Assembly: GCA_017578085.1 (NCBI GenBank)
Contig: PKQR01000019.1
Coordinates: 1-22,724 of the forward strand
Direction of reading: 5' to 3'
DNA: 22,724 nt
From: Bacillota bacterium
Lineage (GTDB): Bacteria > Bacillota > Limnochordia > Limnochordales > ZCTH02-B6
Shown here: piece after piece, positions 22,463 through 22,724 of the stretch
How positions within the stretch are numbered: position 1 is the stretch's first letter
Layout: each line of letters opens with the position of its first letter
Made by a program: the position numbers and the translations under genes
The notes under the pieces: model-generated
Told to the model about the DNA's origin: nothing
Database searches by the model: none
The model's input: only the letters and a program-made list of their open reading frames with translations

Positions 22463-22724
22463 CCCCCGCTCCCCCTTACAGGCGCCGCAGGCCGGGCGAC
22501 CGTTTCGTAGAGGTAGCCGTCGTCGGACACGAGCAGCACGTAAACCCGCTCATCATCCACAAAGACACGGTAGTCAGTAAGAGACAGCTCCGCCGCCATG
22601 GCGTCCAGCTGCTCAGCCATTTCGGTAAAACGGCCGGTGGCCGCGCCCTCATGAAGCGCCAGGTGCATCTTGTAAAACGCGTCGACCAGCGCCGGAGTAC
22701 GCTGGTCTGCGAGGACAATCTTGC
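22459..22724 (-). CDS. Unrecognised small protein, 5' end outside window
   Basis: The frame is open to the window edge, so at least 87 residues are seen and the start may lie beyond it; an internal ATG at 22668 would give 69 residues, but the codons before it (KIVLADQRTPALVDAFYK) look like real protein. The visible part has a helical segment (AFYKMHLALHEGAATGRF, AEQLDAMAAEL) followed by two strands (YRVFVDDERVYVLLVSDDGYLYETV in part). I do not recognise a family. Its stop overlaps the start of the FtsH-like gene by ATGA, suggesting coupled expression and perhaps a related job. Confidence 0.6.
   Translation of the reverse strand, partial: KIVLADQRTPALVDAFYKMHLALHEGAATGRFTEMAEQLDAMAAELSLTDYRVFVDDERVYVLLVSDDGYLYETVARPAAPVRGSGG

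Noticed and set aside
1..22724. tRNA or rRNA genes, CRISPR arrays, insertion sequences
   Set aside because: No cloverleaf-like, spaced-repeat or transposase sequence was seen on reading both strands.

Overview
The window comes from a GC-rich, spore-forming member of the Bacillota (Firmicutes). The evidence is a GerW/YtfJ spore protein gene, RNase Y, the chromosome-segregation pair scpA-scpB, and a gene order (lysA, M50 protease, scpA, scpB, ytfJ, pseudouridine synthase, aromatic genes, cmk, plsC, rpsA) that resembles the housekeeping neighbourhood of clostridia-like Firmicutes. GTG and TTG starts are frequent and nearly all genes lie on the minus strand, so the layout below runs from high to low coordinates. 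Placement in a GC-rich class such as Symbiobacteriia, Thermaerobacteria or Limnochordia is an inference from composition and synteny; I cannot resolve it further.

Right end (22.7-19.8 kb): an unrecognised gene cut by the window edge overlaps by ATGA an unusual FtsH-like membrane AAA protease. That protease lacks the extracytoplasmic domain and has a Pro/Trp-repeat tail. It converges on lgt, the only gene on the plus strand. lgt and cinA diverge from a palindromic ATTATAAT that can serve as the -10 box in both directions.

DNA repair and RNA decay block (19.8-12.8 kb): cinA, thpR, recA, recX, rny, a conserved gene of unknown function, and an M19 dipeptidase. Hairpin terminators follow recX (moderate evidence) and rny (strong evidence).

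Middle (12.7-7.3 kb): a dodecin-like protein and a four-helix membrane protein of the phage-holin-4 family, then a lysA promoter and a tight block lysA, M50 protease, scpA, scpB, ytfJ, followed by an RluB-type pseudouridine synthase.

Aromatic operon (7.25-1.6 kb): a clear sigma-A-type promoter starts a leader with three CAG triplets in an 8-nt tandem repeat. It is followed by a HutP-family gene, a fused chorismate mutase/HisC-type aminotransferase, aroF, tyrA, cmk and plsC. Most junctions overlap or nearly touch. Together AroF, the AroH-HisC fusion and TyrA can supply the entry step and the whole branch from chorismate to tyrosine (and partly phenylalanine). rpsA follows after a 170-nt gap and ends at a strong terminator, beyond which a small membrane protein gene runs off the left edge.

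The most notable feature is the HutP-like RNA-binding-family gene at the head of an aromatic amino acid operon, preceded by a repeated NAG-triplet leader. This suggests a HutP-type RNA-based control not tied to histidine utilisation. No intergenic stretch exceeds about 200 bases. I saw no tRNA, rRNA, CRISPR array, insertion sequence or prophage.
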